Assembly (NCBI GenBank): GCA_035513575.1 | Contig: DATKBW010000157.1 | Location: 1-64,000, forward strand | DNA from: JAHWKI01 sp035513575 | GTDB lineage: Bacteria > Gemmatimonadota > Gemmatimonadetes > Longimicrobiales > RSA9 | Reading direction: 5' to 3' | DNA: 64,000 bases | Part shown: in pieces, positions 55,711 through 63,663 of the stretch | How the letters are laid out: each line of letters begins with the position of its first letter | How positions within the stretch are numbered: position 1 is the stretch's first letter | Made by a program: the position numbers and the translations under genes | Notes under the pieces: generated by a model | What the model was told of the DNA's origin: nothing | Seen by the model: the letters and a program-made list of their open reading frames with translations, nothing else | Databases searched by the model: none

Positions 55711-57216
55711 ATGCCGGACGTGTTCCAGAACTTCATCGCCGGCCAGTGGGTGGACCCGGCCGCCGGCGCCCACTTCGAAAACCGCAACCCCGCCCGGACC
55801 GAGGATCTGATCGGGCGGTTCCCGCGCGCCACGGGCGAGGACGTGGACCGGGCCGTGGACTCGGCGGGGCGCGGCTTCGAGCAGTGGCGCCGGACCCCGG
55901 CGCCGGCCCGGGGCGACGTGCTGCGGCGCGTGGGCGACCTGATGACGACGCGCAAGGAAGAGATCGCCCGGATCATGACCCGGGAGATGGGCAAGGTCCT
56001 CCCCGAGACACGCGGCGATGTTCAGGAAGGGATCGACACGGCGTACTACGCGGCGACGGAAGGGCGACGGCTGTTCGGGCATACGGTTCCGAGCGAGCTG
56101 CGGGACAAGTGGGCGATGACGTACCGCCGACCCATCGGCGTGGTGGGCGTGATCACACCCTTCAACTTCCCGATGGCGATCCCCACCTGGAAGATCTTCC
56201 CCGCCCTCGTGTCCGGGAACGCGGTGGTGTTCAAGCCGGCGGAGGACGTACCCCATACAGCGCACATGCTGGTGGAGATCCTCCTGGAGGCGGGGCTGCC
56301 GCCGGAGGTGATCCAGCTGGTGCACGGGCAGGGCTCGGTGGCAGGCGCGGCCATGGTCGACCACTCGCGCGTGCCGGTGATCTCGTTCACCGGGTCCACG
56401 TCCACGGGCTCGCACATCGGCCAGGTGTGCGGACGGATGCACAAACGGCTGTCGCTGGAGATGGGCGGGAAGAACGCCCAGATCGTGATGCCGGATGCGA
56501 ACCTGGACCTCGCCCTCGATGGCGTGCTCTGGGGCGCGTTCGGGACCACGGGCCAGCGGTGCACCGCCACCAGCCGGCTCCTGCTCCACGAGGAGATCCA
56601 CGATGGCTTCGTCGACCGCCTGGTCGCGCGGGTCAGGGAACTCCGGCTCGGTGATGGCCTGGACGAGGAGAACGTGGACGTGGGGCCGCTCATCAACCAG
56701 GACGCGCTGGACAAGGTGGCGGAGTACGTGGAGATCGCCCGCGAGGAAGGGGACACCCTGGTGACCGGCGGGGAGCGGGCGACGGGTGGTGCGCTGGACG
56801 GCGGCTTTTTCTTCCAGCCGACGATCCTGACCGACGTCGCGCCGGGCCGCCGGCTGGCGTGCGAGGAGGTGTTCGGTCCCGTGCTCGCCGTGATGCGGTT
56901 CCGGGACCTCGAGGAAGCGTTCCGGATCAACAATGAAGTGGACTACGGACTCTCCAGCTCGCTCTACACGAGCGATGTGCGTGCCGCGTTCCGGGCCATG
57001 ACCGAGCTGGACAACGGCATCACCTACATCAATGCGCCGACGATCGGCGCGGAGGCGCACCTGCCGTTCGGCGGCGTGAAGCAGACCGGCAACGGTCACC
57101 GGGAGGGGGGATGGGAGGTGTTCGAGTTCTACACGGAGACCAAGGTGGTCTACGTGGACTACTCCGGACGGCTCCAGCGCGCCCAGATCGACAACTACAG
57201 CGCCGACCCGCACTGA
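55711..57216 (+). CDS. aldehyde dehydrogenase (NAD(P)-dependent, ALDH superfamily)
   Basis: A 501-residue ALDH. 'VITPFNFPMAIPTWKIFPAL' (part of the Rossmann domain), 'FTGSTSTGSHIG', general base Glu in 'SLEMGGKN', catalytic Cys284 in 'GTTGQRCTATSR', and 'LACEEVFGPVLAV' are intact. The ending 'PFGGVKQTGNGHREGG' recalls ALDHs of the alpha-ketoglutaric-semialdehyde or aminoadipic-semialdehyde groups; the substrate is not fixed by sequence. It is preceded by GCGGAGGAGGCG and stands alone between a small membrane protein and lepB. Confidence 0.92.
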   Translation: MPDVFQNFIAGQWVDPAAGAHFENRNPARTEDLIGRFPRATGEDVDRAVDSAGRGFEQWRRTPAPARGDVLRRVGDLMTTRKEEIARIMTREMGKVLPETRGDVQEGIDTAYYAATEGRRLFGHTVPSELRDKWAMTYRRPIGVVGVITPFNFPMAIPTWKIFPALVSGNAVVFKPAEDVPHTAHMLVEILLEAGLPPEVIQLVHGQGSVAGAAMVDHSRVPVISFTGSTSTGSHIGQVCGRMHKRLSLEMGGKNAQIVMPDANLDLALDGVLWGAFGTTGQRCTATSRLLLHEEIHDGFVDRLVARVRELRLGDGLDEENVDVGPLINQDALDKVAEYVEIAREEGDTLVTGGERATGGALDGGFFFQPTILTDVAPGRRLACEEVFGPVLAVMRFRDLEEAFRINNEVDYGLSSSLYTSDVRAAFRAMTELDNGITYINAPTIGAEAHLPFGGVKQTGNGHREGGWEVFEFYTETKVVYVDYSGRLQRAQIDNYSADPH

Positions 57217-57232
57217 GCCGGGACGCCCCGGG

Positions 57233-57261
57233 TTGCCGGGTCGGGGTTGCGGCGCTATCAT
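57233..57261 (+). promoter_or_regulatory. putative promoter of lepB
   Basis: TTGCCG (57233-57238), 17-nt spacer, TATCAT (57256-57261). Predicted start about 57268, 57 nt before GTG 57325. Good match for this genome's apparent pattern. Confidence 0.5.
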
Positions 57262-57324
57262 CTGATTCCCGCCGGACCCGGACCGGGATCAGACACCGCC
57301 AGAAACTCACAGCCGCTCTGCATC

Positions 57325-58092
57325 GTGGACCAAGTCCAGCAGCTTCCAGAGCCCGGAAACCAGGGCGCGCCGGGCACGGCCGCGCCCGGGCCCGGGCGAC
57401 GCAGACTGGCGTCGGCCGGACGGTGGACGTGGGAGTGGATCAAGTCGCTCGTCGTCGCGTTCGCGCTCTTCCTCCTCATCCGGACATTCGCCATCGAGGC
57501 GTTCCGGATCCCCACGGGGAGCATGGAGAGCACCCTCCTGGTAGGCGATTTCCTGCTCGTGAACAAGGCGGTCTACGGGGCGCAGGTGCCCGGCACCGGG
57601 ATGCGGCTCCCGGCCATGGGCGAGCCCGGGCGCGGCGACATCGTCGTCTTCACGCCGCCCCACGAGCCCGAAAAGAACTACGTCAAGCGCCTGGTGGGGC
57701 TGCCCGGGGACACGCTGCGGATGCGGGACAAGGTCCTGTTCGTGAACGGCGACATGGTGCCCGAGCCGTACGCACAGCACATGGATCCCCTGGACGTCCA
57801 CGCCCCCGGAATGCGGTGGCAATCCGACTACCTCCCCGACCCGGCGTTGCGCATGAGCTACCGCCCGACCCGGGACAGCTGGGGTCCCCTCGTCGTCCCC
57901 CCGGGGAAATACTTCGTGCTGGGTGACAACCGGGACGACTCCGAAGATTCCCGTTACTGGGGCTTCGTCGAAGAGGCGGCCATCAAGGGGCGGCCGCTCT
58001 TGGTGTACTACTCCTTCAACCCGCGCACGCTGAAGGCCGTCCCGTGGCTCACCGACATCCGGTGGGACCGCATCGGCGGCGCGATTCACTGA
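57325..58092 (+). CDS. lepB: signal peptidase I
   Basis: About 255 residues. One N-terminal helix ('WIKSLVVAFALFLLIRTF'), catalytic Ser66 in 'IPTGSMESTLLVGDFLLV', Lys121 in 'YVKRLVGLPGD', and box E 'VLGDNRDDSEDSRYWGFV'. It removes leader peptides of exported proteins at the outer face of the inner membrane. GTG 57325 is chosen because it lies after the predicted transcription start; the open frame extends to 57247 without conserved residues. Confidence 0.92.
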   Translation: MDQVQQLPEPGNQGAPGTAAPGPGRRRLASAGRWTWEWIKSLVVAFALFLLIRTFAIEAFRIPTGSMESTLLVGDFLLVNKAVYGAQVPGTGMRLPAMGEPGRGDIVVFTPPHEPEKNYVKRLVGLPGDTLRMRDKVLFVNGDMVPEPYAQHMDPLDVHAPGMRWQSDYLPDPALRMSYRPTRDSWGPLVVPPGKYFVLGDNRDDSEDSRYWGFVEEAAIKGRPLLVYYSFNPRTLKAVPWLTDIRWDRIGGAIH

Positions 58093-58205
58093 TCGCGGCG
58101 CGAGCCGCCATCCCGCCGGAGCCGAGAGCGCCGATCGCGCCTTGCTCATAGATGCCGGGTTCGCCCGGCCCGATCCAGCAAGACCCACCAGTGTGGGAGC
58201 GCCGC

Positions 58206-59063
58206 ATGAGCTTCACCGGCACGCGCAAGGGGAAGTACGAGGAAAGCTCGCTGGACCAGTACCTCAAGGAGATCAGCGCCTACAAGCTGCTGACCCGCGA
58301 AGAGGAGGTGACACTGGCCCAGCGGATTCGGAAAGGCGACCAGGAGGCGCTGGACAAGCTCGTCCGGTCCAACCTCCGGTTCGTCGTTAGCGTCGCCAAG
58401 AAGTACCAGAACCAGGGCGTCGCCCTGTCCGACCTCATCAACGAGGGCAACCTCGGGCTGATCCGGGCCGCCCACAAGTTCGATGAGACCAAGGGGATCA
58501 AGTTCATCTCCTACGCCGTCTGGTGGATCCGCCAGGCCATCCTCCAGGCGCTCGCCGAGCAGAGCCGCATCGTCCGCGTGCCGCTCAACCGCGCGGGTGC
58601 GCTCCACCGCATCGGGAAACGCTCCTCCATGCTCCTCCAGGAGCTGGGTCGCGAGCCCACCGTCGAGGAGCTCGCCGACGAGCTCGACCTCTCCGAGGAT
58701 GAGGTCCGCCGCACACTCTCCCTCTCCCAGACCCACCTCTCCCTCGACGCTCCCCTCACTCCCGGCGAAGACAACCGCCTCCTCGATTACCTCCCCGACC
58801 AGTTCTCCCCCGGGCCCGACGACGAGACCTACGACCGGGCGCTGCTGGACACCGTCGAGGAGGCGCTCGAGACCCTCAAGGAGCGCGAAGCCAAGATCCT
58901 GCGCCTCTACTTCGGCCTGGACAGCCAGGAACCCATGACCCTCGAAGAGATCGGCTCCCTCCTCGGCATCACCCGTGAGCGCGTCCGCCAGATCAAGGAG
59001 AAGGCGCTCCTCCGCCTGCGCCACGCCAGCCGCGCCCGCTTCCTCGAGACGTTCATGGGGTAG
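58206..59063 (+). CDS. rpoD: sigma70-family factor, short primary (RpoD/SigA-like)
   Basis: A 285-residue sigma factor: region 1.2 ('LDQYLKEISAYKLLTREEEV'), 2.1-2.4 ('VRSNLRFVVSVAKKYQNQG', 'DLINEGNLGLIRAAHKFD', 'FISYAVWWIRQAILQAL'), region 3, and 4.2 ('ITRERVRQIKEKALLRLRH'). Region 1.1 and the non-conserved region of E. coli RpoD are absent, as in Bacteroidota primary sigmas of about 290 residues. It could be the housekeeping factor or a close group 2 paralogue; this cannot be settled here. Downstream lie tandem repeats. Confidence 0.9.
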   Translation: MSFTGTRKGKYEESSLDQYLKEISAYKLLTREEEVTLAQRIRKGDQEALDKLVRSNLRFVVSVAKKYQNQGVALSDLINEGNLGLIRAAHKFDETKGIKFISYAVWWIRQAILQALAEQSRIVRVPLNRAGALHRIGKRSSMLLQELGREPTVEELADELDLSEDEVRRTLSLSQTHLSLDAPLTPGEDNRLLDYLPDQFSPGPDDETYDRALLDTVEEALETLKEREAKILRLYFGLDSQEPMTLEEIGSLLGITRERVRQIKEKALLRLRHASRARFLETFMG

Positions 59064-59108
59064 GGAGGCCGCGCCGGGGCGCGGCAAGAGGGGCTCGCTG
59101 GCGGGCTC

Positions 59109-59206
59109 GCGAGGCGGAGCCGAGCCTTCTTGCGAGGCCGCAGGCCGAGGCCTTCTTGCGAGGCGGAGCCGAGCCTTCTTGCGAGGCCGCAGGCCGAAGC
59201 CCTCTT
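59109..59206. repeat. two tandem copies of a 49-nt GC-rich unit
   Basis: Copies at 59109-59157 and 59158-59206. Each unit has a 23-nt part (GCGAGGCGGAGCCGAGCCTT then CTT) and a 26-nt part starting GCGAGGCCGCAGGCCGA. The copies differ at only two positions. Both halves contain small hairpin-forming inverted repeats. A further GC hairpin (CGCCCC-GCA-GGGGCG) follows near 59211. The segment lies between the sigma factor and the rplM promoter and makes no credible gene. Confidence 0.85.
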
Positions 59207-59235
59207 GCGGCGCCCCGCAGGGGCGTCGCCCCGGC

Positions 59236-59264
59236 TTGACACCGTCGAGCCGGCGGCCTATCCT
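59236..59264 (+). promoter_or_regulatory. promoter of rplM-rpsI
   Basis: A perfect TTGACA (59236-59241), 17-nt spacer and TATCCT (59259-59264). Start predicted near 59271, leaving a 38-nt leader. This is the best promoter in the window and supports the reading of the weaker ones. Confidence 0.75.
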
Positions 59265-59308
59265 TCAAAGCTGTTCCGCTTGGGCTGTTCATAACCGGAA
59301 AACGACGC

Positions 59309-59737
59309 ATGAAGACGTACACCCCCAAGGCCACCGAGATCGAGCGGCGGTGGTGGATCGTGGATGCCGAGGGCCAGGTGCTGGGACGGCTGGCCAGCGC
59401 GGTGGCGCAGGTGCTCCGTGGCAAGCACAAGGCGATGTACACGCCGCACCTGGACACGGGTGATTACGTCGTGGTGGTGAACGCGTACAAGGTCCGCCTC
59501 ACGGGCCGGAAGGAAGAGCAGAAGACGTACTTCCGGCACACGGGTTACATGGGCGGTGCGAAACACATCCCGTTCGAGCGGATGCGGGAGGACCACCCGG
59601 AGCGCGTGGTGGAGCTGGCGGTGAAGGGAATGCTGCCGAAGAACAACCTCGGCCGCCTGATGCAGAAGAAGCTGAAGGTGTACGCCGGTCCGGAGCATCC
59701 GCACGAGGCCCAGCAGCCGGAGACACTGGAGATCTGA
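59309..59737 (+). CDS. rplM: 50S ribosomal protein L13
   Basis: A 142-residue L13 of normal length: 'RRWWIVDAEGQVLGRLASAV' (part), 'GKHKAMYTPHLDTGDYVVVV', 'YFRHTGYMGG', 'AVKGMLPKNNLGRLMQKKL' and 'YAGPEHPHEAQQPE'. It is first of the rplM-rpsI pair. The ATG has only a weak purine-rich stretch upstream (CCGGAAAACGA). Confidence 0.98.
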   Translation: MKTYTPKATEIERRWWIVDAEGQVLGRLASAVAQVLRGKHKAMYTPHLDTGDYVVVVNAYKVRLTGRKEEQKTYFRHTGYMGGAKHIPFERMREDHPERVVELAVKGMLPKNNLGRLMQKKLKVYAGPEHPHEAQQPETLEI

Positions 59738-60132
59738 TGGCGACGGTTCAGCAGAACAACGGCGTGGGGCGCCGCAAGACGAGCGTGGCGCGGGTCTACA
59801 TCCGGCCGGGGAACGGGACATGGACGATCAATGGTCGTTCCCTGGAGGAGTACTTCCCCCGCAACACGCACCAGCTGCACGCGAAGGAGCCGCTGGCCGC
59901 GACGGAGAACGAGGGGACGTACGACGTGAAGGTGGTGGTGCGGGGCGGGGGGAAGACCGGGCAGGCCGGGGCGATCCGCCTGGGACTGGCCCGGGCGCTC
60001 CTGGAGGTGGATGGTGAGTATCGGGGCACGCTGCGGGCGCGGGGGATGCTGACACGGGATCCGCGGAAGGTGGAGCGGAAGAAGCCGGGCCAGCCGGGCG
60101 CGCGGAAGCGGTTCCAGTTCTCGAAACGGTAA
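59737..60132 (+). CDS. rpsI: 30S ribosomal protein S9
   Basis: A 131-residue S9: 'GVGRRKTSVARVYIRPGNG', 'RGGGKTGQAGAIRLGLARAL', 'LTRDPRKVERKKPGQPGARK' and the invariant ending 'RFQFSKR', whose basic tail reaches the decoding site. The ATG overlaps the rplM stop as TGATG, giving translational coupling. Confidence 0.98.
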   Translation: MATVQQNNGVGRRKTSVARVYIRPGNGTWTINGRSLEEYFPRNTHQLHAKEPLAATENEGTYDVKVVVRGGGKTGQAGAIRLGLARALLEVDGEYRGTLRARGMLTRDPRKVERKKPGQPGARKRFQFSKR

Positions 60133-60326
60133 TCAGAGCTCAGAATTCCGAACCGGGAAGTCAGGCCTCAGAACTCCGAGGTGGTGAGCCACCGGGGTCC
60201 GACCTCTGAAATCCGAATTTTGAAATTCACACACCGACCGGACGCCGTGCCAGGGTCCCCGAACCGGGGCGGCAGGCGGGTGAAGGCGGTGGACGAAAAA
60301 CCCCGGGATCGACGAGAGAAGAGCGA
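60133..60326. repeat. 194-nt gap with short direct repeats and AT-rich palindrome before rpsB
   Basis: Three imperfect copies of a CAGAAyTCCGA-like unit occur near 60140, 60168 and 60207. GGTGG-TGAG-CCACC (about 60180-60193) can form a small hairpin. GAATTT-TG-AAATTC (60215-60228) is a perfect palindrome in an AT-rich island rare for this window and probably contains the rpsB promoter, but I cannot place -35 and -10 uniquely. Confidence 0.4.
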
Positions 60327-61226
60327 ATGGCGGTAGGGACGGAGATCAAGGACCTGCTGGAAGCCGGTGTCCACTTCGGACACCAGAGCAGCCGCTGGAA
60401 CCCGAAGATGCGGCGCTACATCTTCGCGGCGCGGAACGGGATCCACATCATCGACCTGAAGAAGACGCACGAGCTGCTGCACGAAGCGCAGCAGGCGGTG
60501 CGGGAGGTGGTGGTGGGCGGCGGGCGTGTGCTGTTCGTCTGCACGAAGCGGCAGCTGCGCGGGATCGTGGAGCAGGAGGCGGAGCGCTGCGGCGCGTTTT
60601 ACGTGACGGAGCGGTGGCTGGGCGGGATGCTGACGAACTTCCAGACGATCAAGCAGCAGATCCGTCGCCTGAAGGACCTGGAGCGGGGGATCGAGGAAGG
60701 CGCGTACGAGTTCTACACGAAGAAGGAGCAGCTGCTGCTCGAGCGGGAACGGGAGAAGCTGAACAAGTACCTGGCGGGCGTGAAGGACATGGGGCGGCTT
60801 CCGGGCGCGATCTTCGTAGTGGACGCGAGGAAGGAGTCCATCGCGCTCAAGGAAGCGAACAAGCTCGGGATCCCCGTGGTGGCGATCGCGGACACGAACG
60901 CCGACCCGGAGATGATCGACTATCCGATTCCGGGCAACGACGATGCGATCCGTGCCGTCTCGCTGATCACGGGGGCGATCGCGGACGCGATGGAGCAGGC
61001 GCGGAAGGAAATGCCGAAGGACGCGCACCGCGCCGAGGACGAGGCGGGGACGACGTATTCCACGGAGCATGGTGCGCAGGAGGTGGAAGAGCGGCGGCCG
61101 AAGCGGCCGAAGCGGCGGCGTCGCCGTCCGCGTCCCGAGGCGATTGCGCAGGTCCGCACGGGCGCCGACGCGGAAGCGGAAGCAGAGGGCTCGGAGCCGG
61201 AGGGCGAGGCCGGCGAGGAGGAGTAG
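60327..61226 (+). CDS. rpsB: 30S ribosomal protein S2 with long C-terminal extension
   Basis: A 299-residue S2. Core motifs: 'KDLLEAGVHFGHQSSRWNPK', 'FICTKRQ'-like 'LFVCTKRQLRGIVEQEAERC', 'YVTERWLGGMLTNFQTIKQ', 'PIPGNDDAIRAVSLITGAIA'. The core ends near residue 225; a tail of about 70 residues is added, with an Arg/Lys patch ('RRPKRPKRRRRRPR') and a Glu/Ala-rich acidic end. E. coli S2 has 241 residues. It precedes tsf, with a terminator between. Confidence 0.97.
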   Translation: MAVGTEIKDLLEAGVHFGHQSSRWNPKMRRYIFAARNGIHIIDLKKTHELLHEAQQAVREVVVGGGRVLFVCTKRQLRGIVEQEAERCGAFYVTERWLGGMLTNFQTIKQQIRRLKDLERGIEEGAYEFYTKKEQLLLEREREKLNKYLAGVKDMGRLPGAIFVVDARKESIALKEANKLGIPVVAIADTNADPEMIDYPIPGNDDAIRAVSLITGAIADAMEQARKEMPKDAHRAEDEAGTTYSTEHGAQEVEERRPKRPKRRRRRPRPEAIAQVRTGADAEAEAEGSEPEGEAGEEE

Positions 61227-61271
61227 CGCGGCGCGTGCGCCCCTGGGTGCGGAGAGAGAGAAGAGCGCTTC

Positions 61272-61308
61272 AGCGCCGCGATGAGAACGCGGCCCTGCGG
61301 CGCTTTTT
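61272..61308 (+). terminator. intrinsic terminator/attenuator between rpsB and tsf
   Basis: AGCGCCGC (61272-61279) pairs with GCGGCGCT (61297-61304), followed by TTTTT (61304-61308). An alternative inner stem, CCGCG (61276-61280) with CGCGG (61288-61292), overlaps the outer arm and could compete. It may set the ratio of rpsB to tsf expression. Confidence 0.8.
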
Positions 61309-61341
61309 CACGATACGCAAGGAACGGAAGGAAGACCAACG

Positions 61342-62181
61342 ATGGCGATCAGTGCGGGGCAGGTGAAGGAGCTGCGGGAGCGGACGGGCGCCGGGATGAT
61401 GGACTGCAAGAAGGCGCTGGAGGAGACCGGCGGCGACATGGAGGCGGCGATCGACCTGCTGCGGTCGCGGGGGACGGCGAAGGCCGCGAAACGGGCGGGG
61501 AAGGAGGCGACGGAAGGGGCCATCGGCCTGCACATCGATACGGCATCGGGGATCGGGGCCCTGGTCGAGGTGGCGTGCGAGACGGATTTCGTCGCGCGTA
61601 CCGACAACTTCCAGACGCTCGCGTCCCGGCTGGCGGAGCACGTGGCCACGCAGGCGGGGACCGACGGGACGGCCCGGGGGGACGAGCTGCTCGACCAGAA
61701 GTTCCAGGGCGGGGAGCAGACGGTGGGGGAGCGGATCACGGAGGTCTCGGCGCAGACCGGGGAGCGGATCGTGGTCCGTCGCTTCGCGCGCTTCGATGCG
61801 CAGGACGGTCCGGTGGCCGGCTATGTCCACCTGACGGGGAAGATCGGGGTCCTGGTGGAGGTGAGCGGGGCGGTGGCCGCGGAGACCGCGCGGGATGTGG
61901 CCATGCACATCGCAGCAGCGCGGCCGCTGGCGGTGAGCGCGGACGAGATCCCGGAGGAGGTCGTGGAACGTGAGCGTGCCGTGTACCTGGAACAGGTCCG
62001 CAACGAGGGCAAGCCGGAGAACATCCAGGCGAAGATCGTGGAGGGCAAGCTGAAGAAGTTCTACAAGGAGAGCACGCTCCTGGAGCAGCCGTTCGTGAAG
62101 GACCCGGAGAGGACGGTGAAGGCGCTGCTGGACAGCGCCACCGTGCGGCGGTTCGTCCGTTACGAGCTGGGAGAGGAGTAG
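61342..62181 (+). CDS. tsf: elongation factor Ts
   Basis: A 279-residue EF-Ts, nucleotide exchange factor for EF-Tu. 'VKELRERTGAGMMDCKKALE' (UBA-like start with the TGAGMMDCKKAL signature), 'LLRSRGTAKAAKRAGKEATEG', and the core 'GALVEVACETDFVARTDNFQ' are diagnostic. The usual second half ends with 'KDPERTVKALLDS'. AAGGAAG lies before the ATG. It abuts pyrH with no gap. Confidence 0.97.
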   Translation: MAISAGQVKELRERTGAGMMDCKKALEETGGDMEAAIDLLRSRGTAKAAKRAGKEATEGAIGLHIDTASGIGALVEVACETDFVARTDNFQTLASRLAEHVATQAGTDGTARGDELLDQKFQGGEQTVGERITEVSAQTGERIVVRRFARFDAQDGPVAGYVHLTGKIGVLVEVSGAVAAETARDVAMHIAAARPLAVSADEIPEEVVERERAVYLEQVRNEGKPENIQAKIVEGKLKKFYKESTLLEQPFVKDPERTVKALLDSATVRRFVRYELGEE

Positions 62182-62931
62182 GTGGCGGCCAAGGAGGCTG
62201 CGGCCGGGAGGCCGCGGGCGACGGACCTGAAGTACGGGCGGGTCCTGCTGAAGCTGAGCGGCGAGTCGCTGGCCGGGGATCAGGGATTCGGGATCTCCCC
62301 GACGGCGGTCGAGAAGCTGAGCGACCACATCCAGGCGGTCCACTCCATGGGCGTGTCCCTCGGGGTGGTGATCGGCGGGGGGAACATCGTGCGGGGGACG
62401 CAGGCGAGCGCCCAGGGGATGGACCGGGTCAACGCGGACTACATGGGGATGCTCGCGACGATCATCAACGCGCTCGCGCTGCAGGACCTGCTGGAGAAGC
62501 GGCAGGTCGAGACGCGGGTGATGACGGCGATCCGGATGGAGCAGCTGGCGGAGCCGTACATCCGGCGGCGCGCGCTGCGGCACCTGGAGAAGGGGCGGGT
62601 GGTGATCTTCGCCGGCGGGACCGGCAATCCCTATTTCTCGACGGACACCGCGGCCGTGCTGCGAGCCATCGAGATGGATGCACAGGTCCTGATCAAGGCG
62701 ACGAAGGTCTCGGGCGTGTTCAGCGCGGATCCGCACCGTGAGCCCGACGCGGAGTTCTACCCGCGGCTCTCGTTCATGGACGTGATGACGCGAGAGCTGA
62801 ACGTGATGGACGCGGCCGCGGTGTCGCTGTGCAAGGACAACGGCCTTCCCATCATCGTGCTGAATATCCAGGAGCCCGATGCGGTGGTGCGGGCGATCCG
62901 GGGTGGAGAAGTCGGGACGCTGGTCTGCTGA
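62182..62931 (+). CDS. pyrH: uridylate (UMP) kinase
   Basis: A 249-residue amino-acid-kinase-fold enzyme making UDP. 'RVLLKLSGESLAGDQGFGI', 'VVIGGGNIVRG', 'MDRVNADYMGMLATIINALA' and 'FAGGTGNPYFSTDTAAVLRA' are all family marks. GTG follows the tsf TAG directly, with GAGAGGAG in the end of tsf. The order rpsB-tsf-pyrH-frr is widely conserved. Confidence 0.97.
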   Translation: MAAKEAAAGRPRATDLKYGRVLLKLSGESLAGDQGFGISPTAVEKLSDHIQAVHSMGVSLGVVIGGGNIVRGTQASAQGMDRVNADYMGMLATIINALALQDLLEKRQVETRVMTAIRMEQLAEPYIRRRALRHLEKGRVVIFAGGTGNPYFSTDTAAVLRAIEMDAQVLIKATKVSGVFSADPHREPDAEFYPRLSFMDVMTRELNVMDAAAVSLCKDNGLPIIVLNIQEPDAVVRAIRGGEVGTLVC

Positions 62932-62986
62932 TGCGGCCGGCGATACGTTTCCGGCCCGGCGGAGGGGAGGACGAACGGAGATTCTG

Positions 62987-63538
62987 ATGCCAACGATCAA
63001 ACAGATGCGGGAGCACATGGACGCGGCGGTGGACGCGATGCGCCGCGAGTTCTCGTCCGTGCGGACGGGGAAGGCCACGCCGGCGCTGCTGGACACCGTC
63101 CGCGTGGACGCCTATGGGTCCAAGATGCCGCTGAACCAGGTGGCGACGATCAACACGCCCGAGCCGCGGCTGATGGTGGTCCAGCCGTGGGACAAGTCGC
63201 TGATGGGCGAGATCGAACGAGGGATCCAGGGTTCGGGGCTCGGGCTGAACCCGTCGAACGACGGCAACGTGATTCGCGTGCCGATTCCGCCCCTGTCCGA
63301 GGAGCGTCGCAAGGATATGGTGCGGCTGCTTCACAAGATGGCGGAGGAAGGGAAGATCAGCGTCCGCCACGCCCGCCAGGAGGCGAACAAGGAGATCAAG
63401 CAGCGGGAGCACGACCACGAGATCAGCGAGGATGAGGCCCGCCGTCAGCAGGAGCAGGTCCAGACGATCACGGACGAGTACGTGGCCAGGATCGATGAGC
63501 TGATGAAGGTGAAGGAGGCGGAGGTCATGGAGGTCTGA
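62987..63538 (+). CDS. frr: ribosome recycling factor
   Basis: A 183-residue RRF: 'MREHMDAAVDAMRREFSSVR', 'TGKATPALLDTVRVDAYGS', 'PEPRLMVVQPWDKSLMGEIE', 'PPLSEERRKDMVRLLHKMAE' and 'VRHARQEANKEIKQ'. With EF-G it splits post-termination ribosomes. GGAGGGGAGGACGAACGGAG lies upstream. uppS would be expected next but only a remnant is visible. Confidence 0.97.
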   Translation: MPTIKQMREHMDAAVDAMRREFSSVRTGKATPALLDTVRVDAYGSKMPLNQVATINTPEPRLMVVQPWDKSLMGEIERGIQGSGLGLNPSNDGNVIRVPIPPLSEERRKDMVRLLHKMAEEGKISVRHARQEANKEIKQREHDHEISEDEARRQQEQVQTITDEYVARIDELMKVKEAEVMEV

Positions 63539-63571
63539 CCTCCACGCCGCCGCTTTACGCACCCCGGCCCG

Positions 63572-63659
63572 ATGTCCTCCGATCCTCGGCACCCTGACGA
63601 TCGACGGCCGCCTCCCGCGGCACGTAGCCATCATCGGCGGTGCGGCCGGGTGGGAACGG
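63572..63659 (+). pseudogene. possible relic of uppS (undecaprenyl diphosphate synthase)
   Basis: Between frr and cdsA, where uppS usually lies, one frame reads 'TIDGRLPRHVAIIGGAAGWE' (63597-63656). UppS begins with LPRHVAIIMDGNGRWA, so LPRHVAII is exact and the spacing to the Trp is one codon short, but the catalytic Asp of MDGNG is lost. ATG 63572 is one frame off and gives 'MSSDPRHPDDRR' before the shift, then a 30-residue frame that ends TGATG on cdsA. No more than about 30 codons could remain. Either a true relic or a sequence/assembly deletion; chance is possible. Confidence 0.4.
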
Positions 63660-63663
63660 CCTG

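Noticed and set aside
63624..63656. VAIIGGAAG as a dinucleotide-binding Rossmann motif
   Set aside because: No such gene could fit in the 125-nt gap; the location and the preceding LPRH favour a uppS relic.
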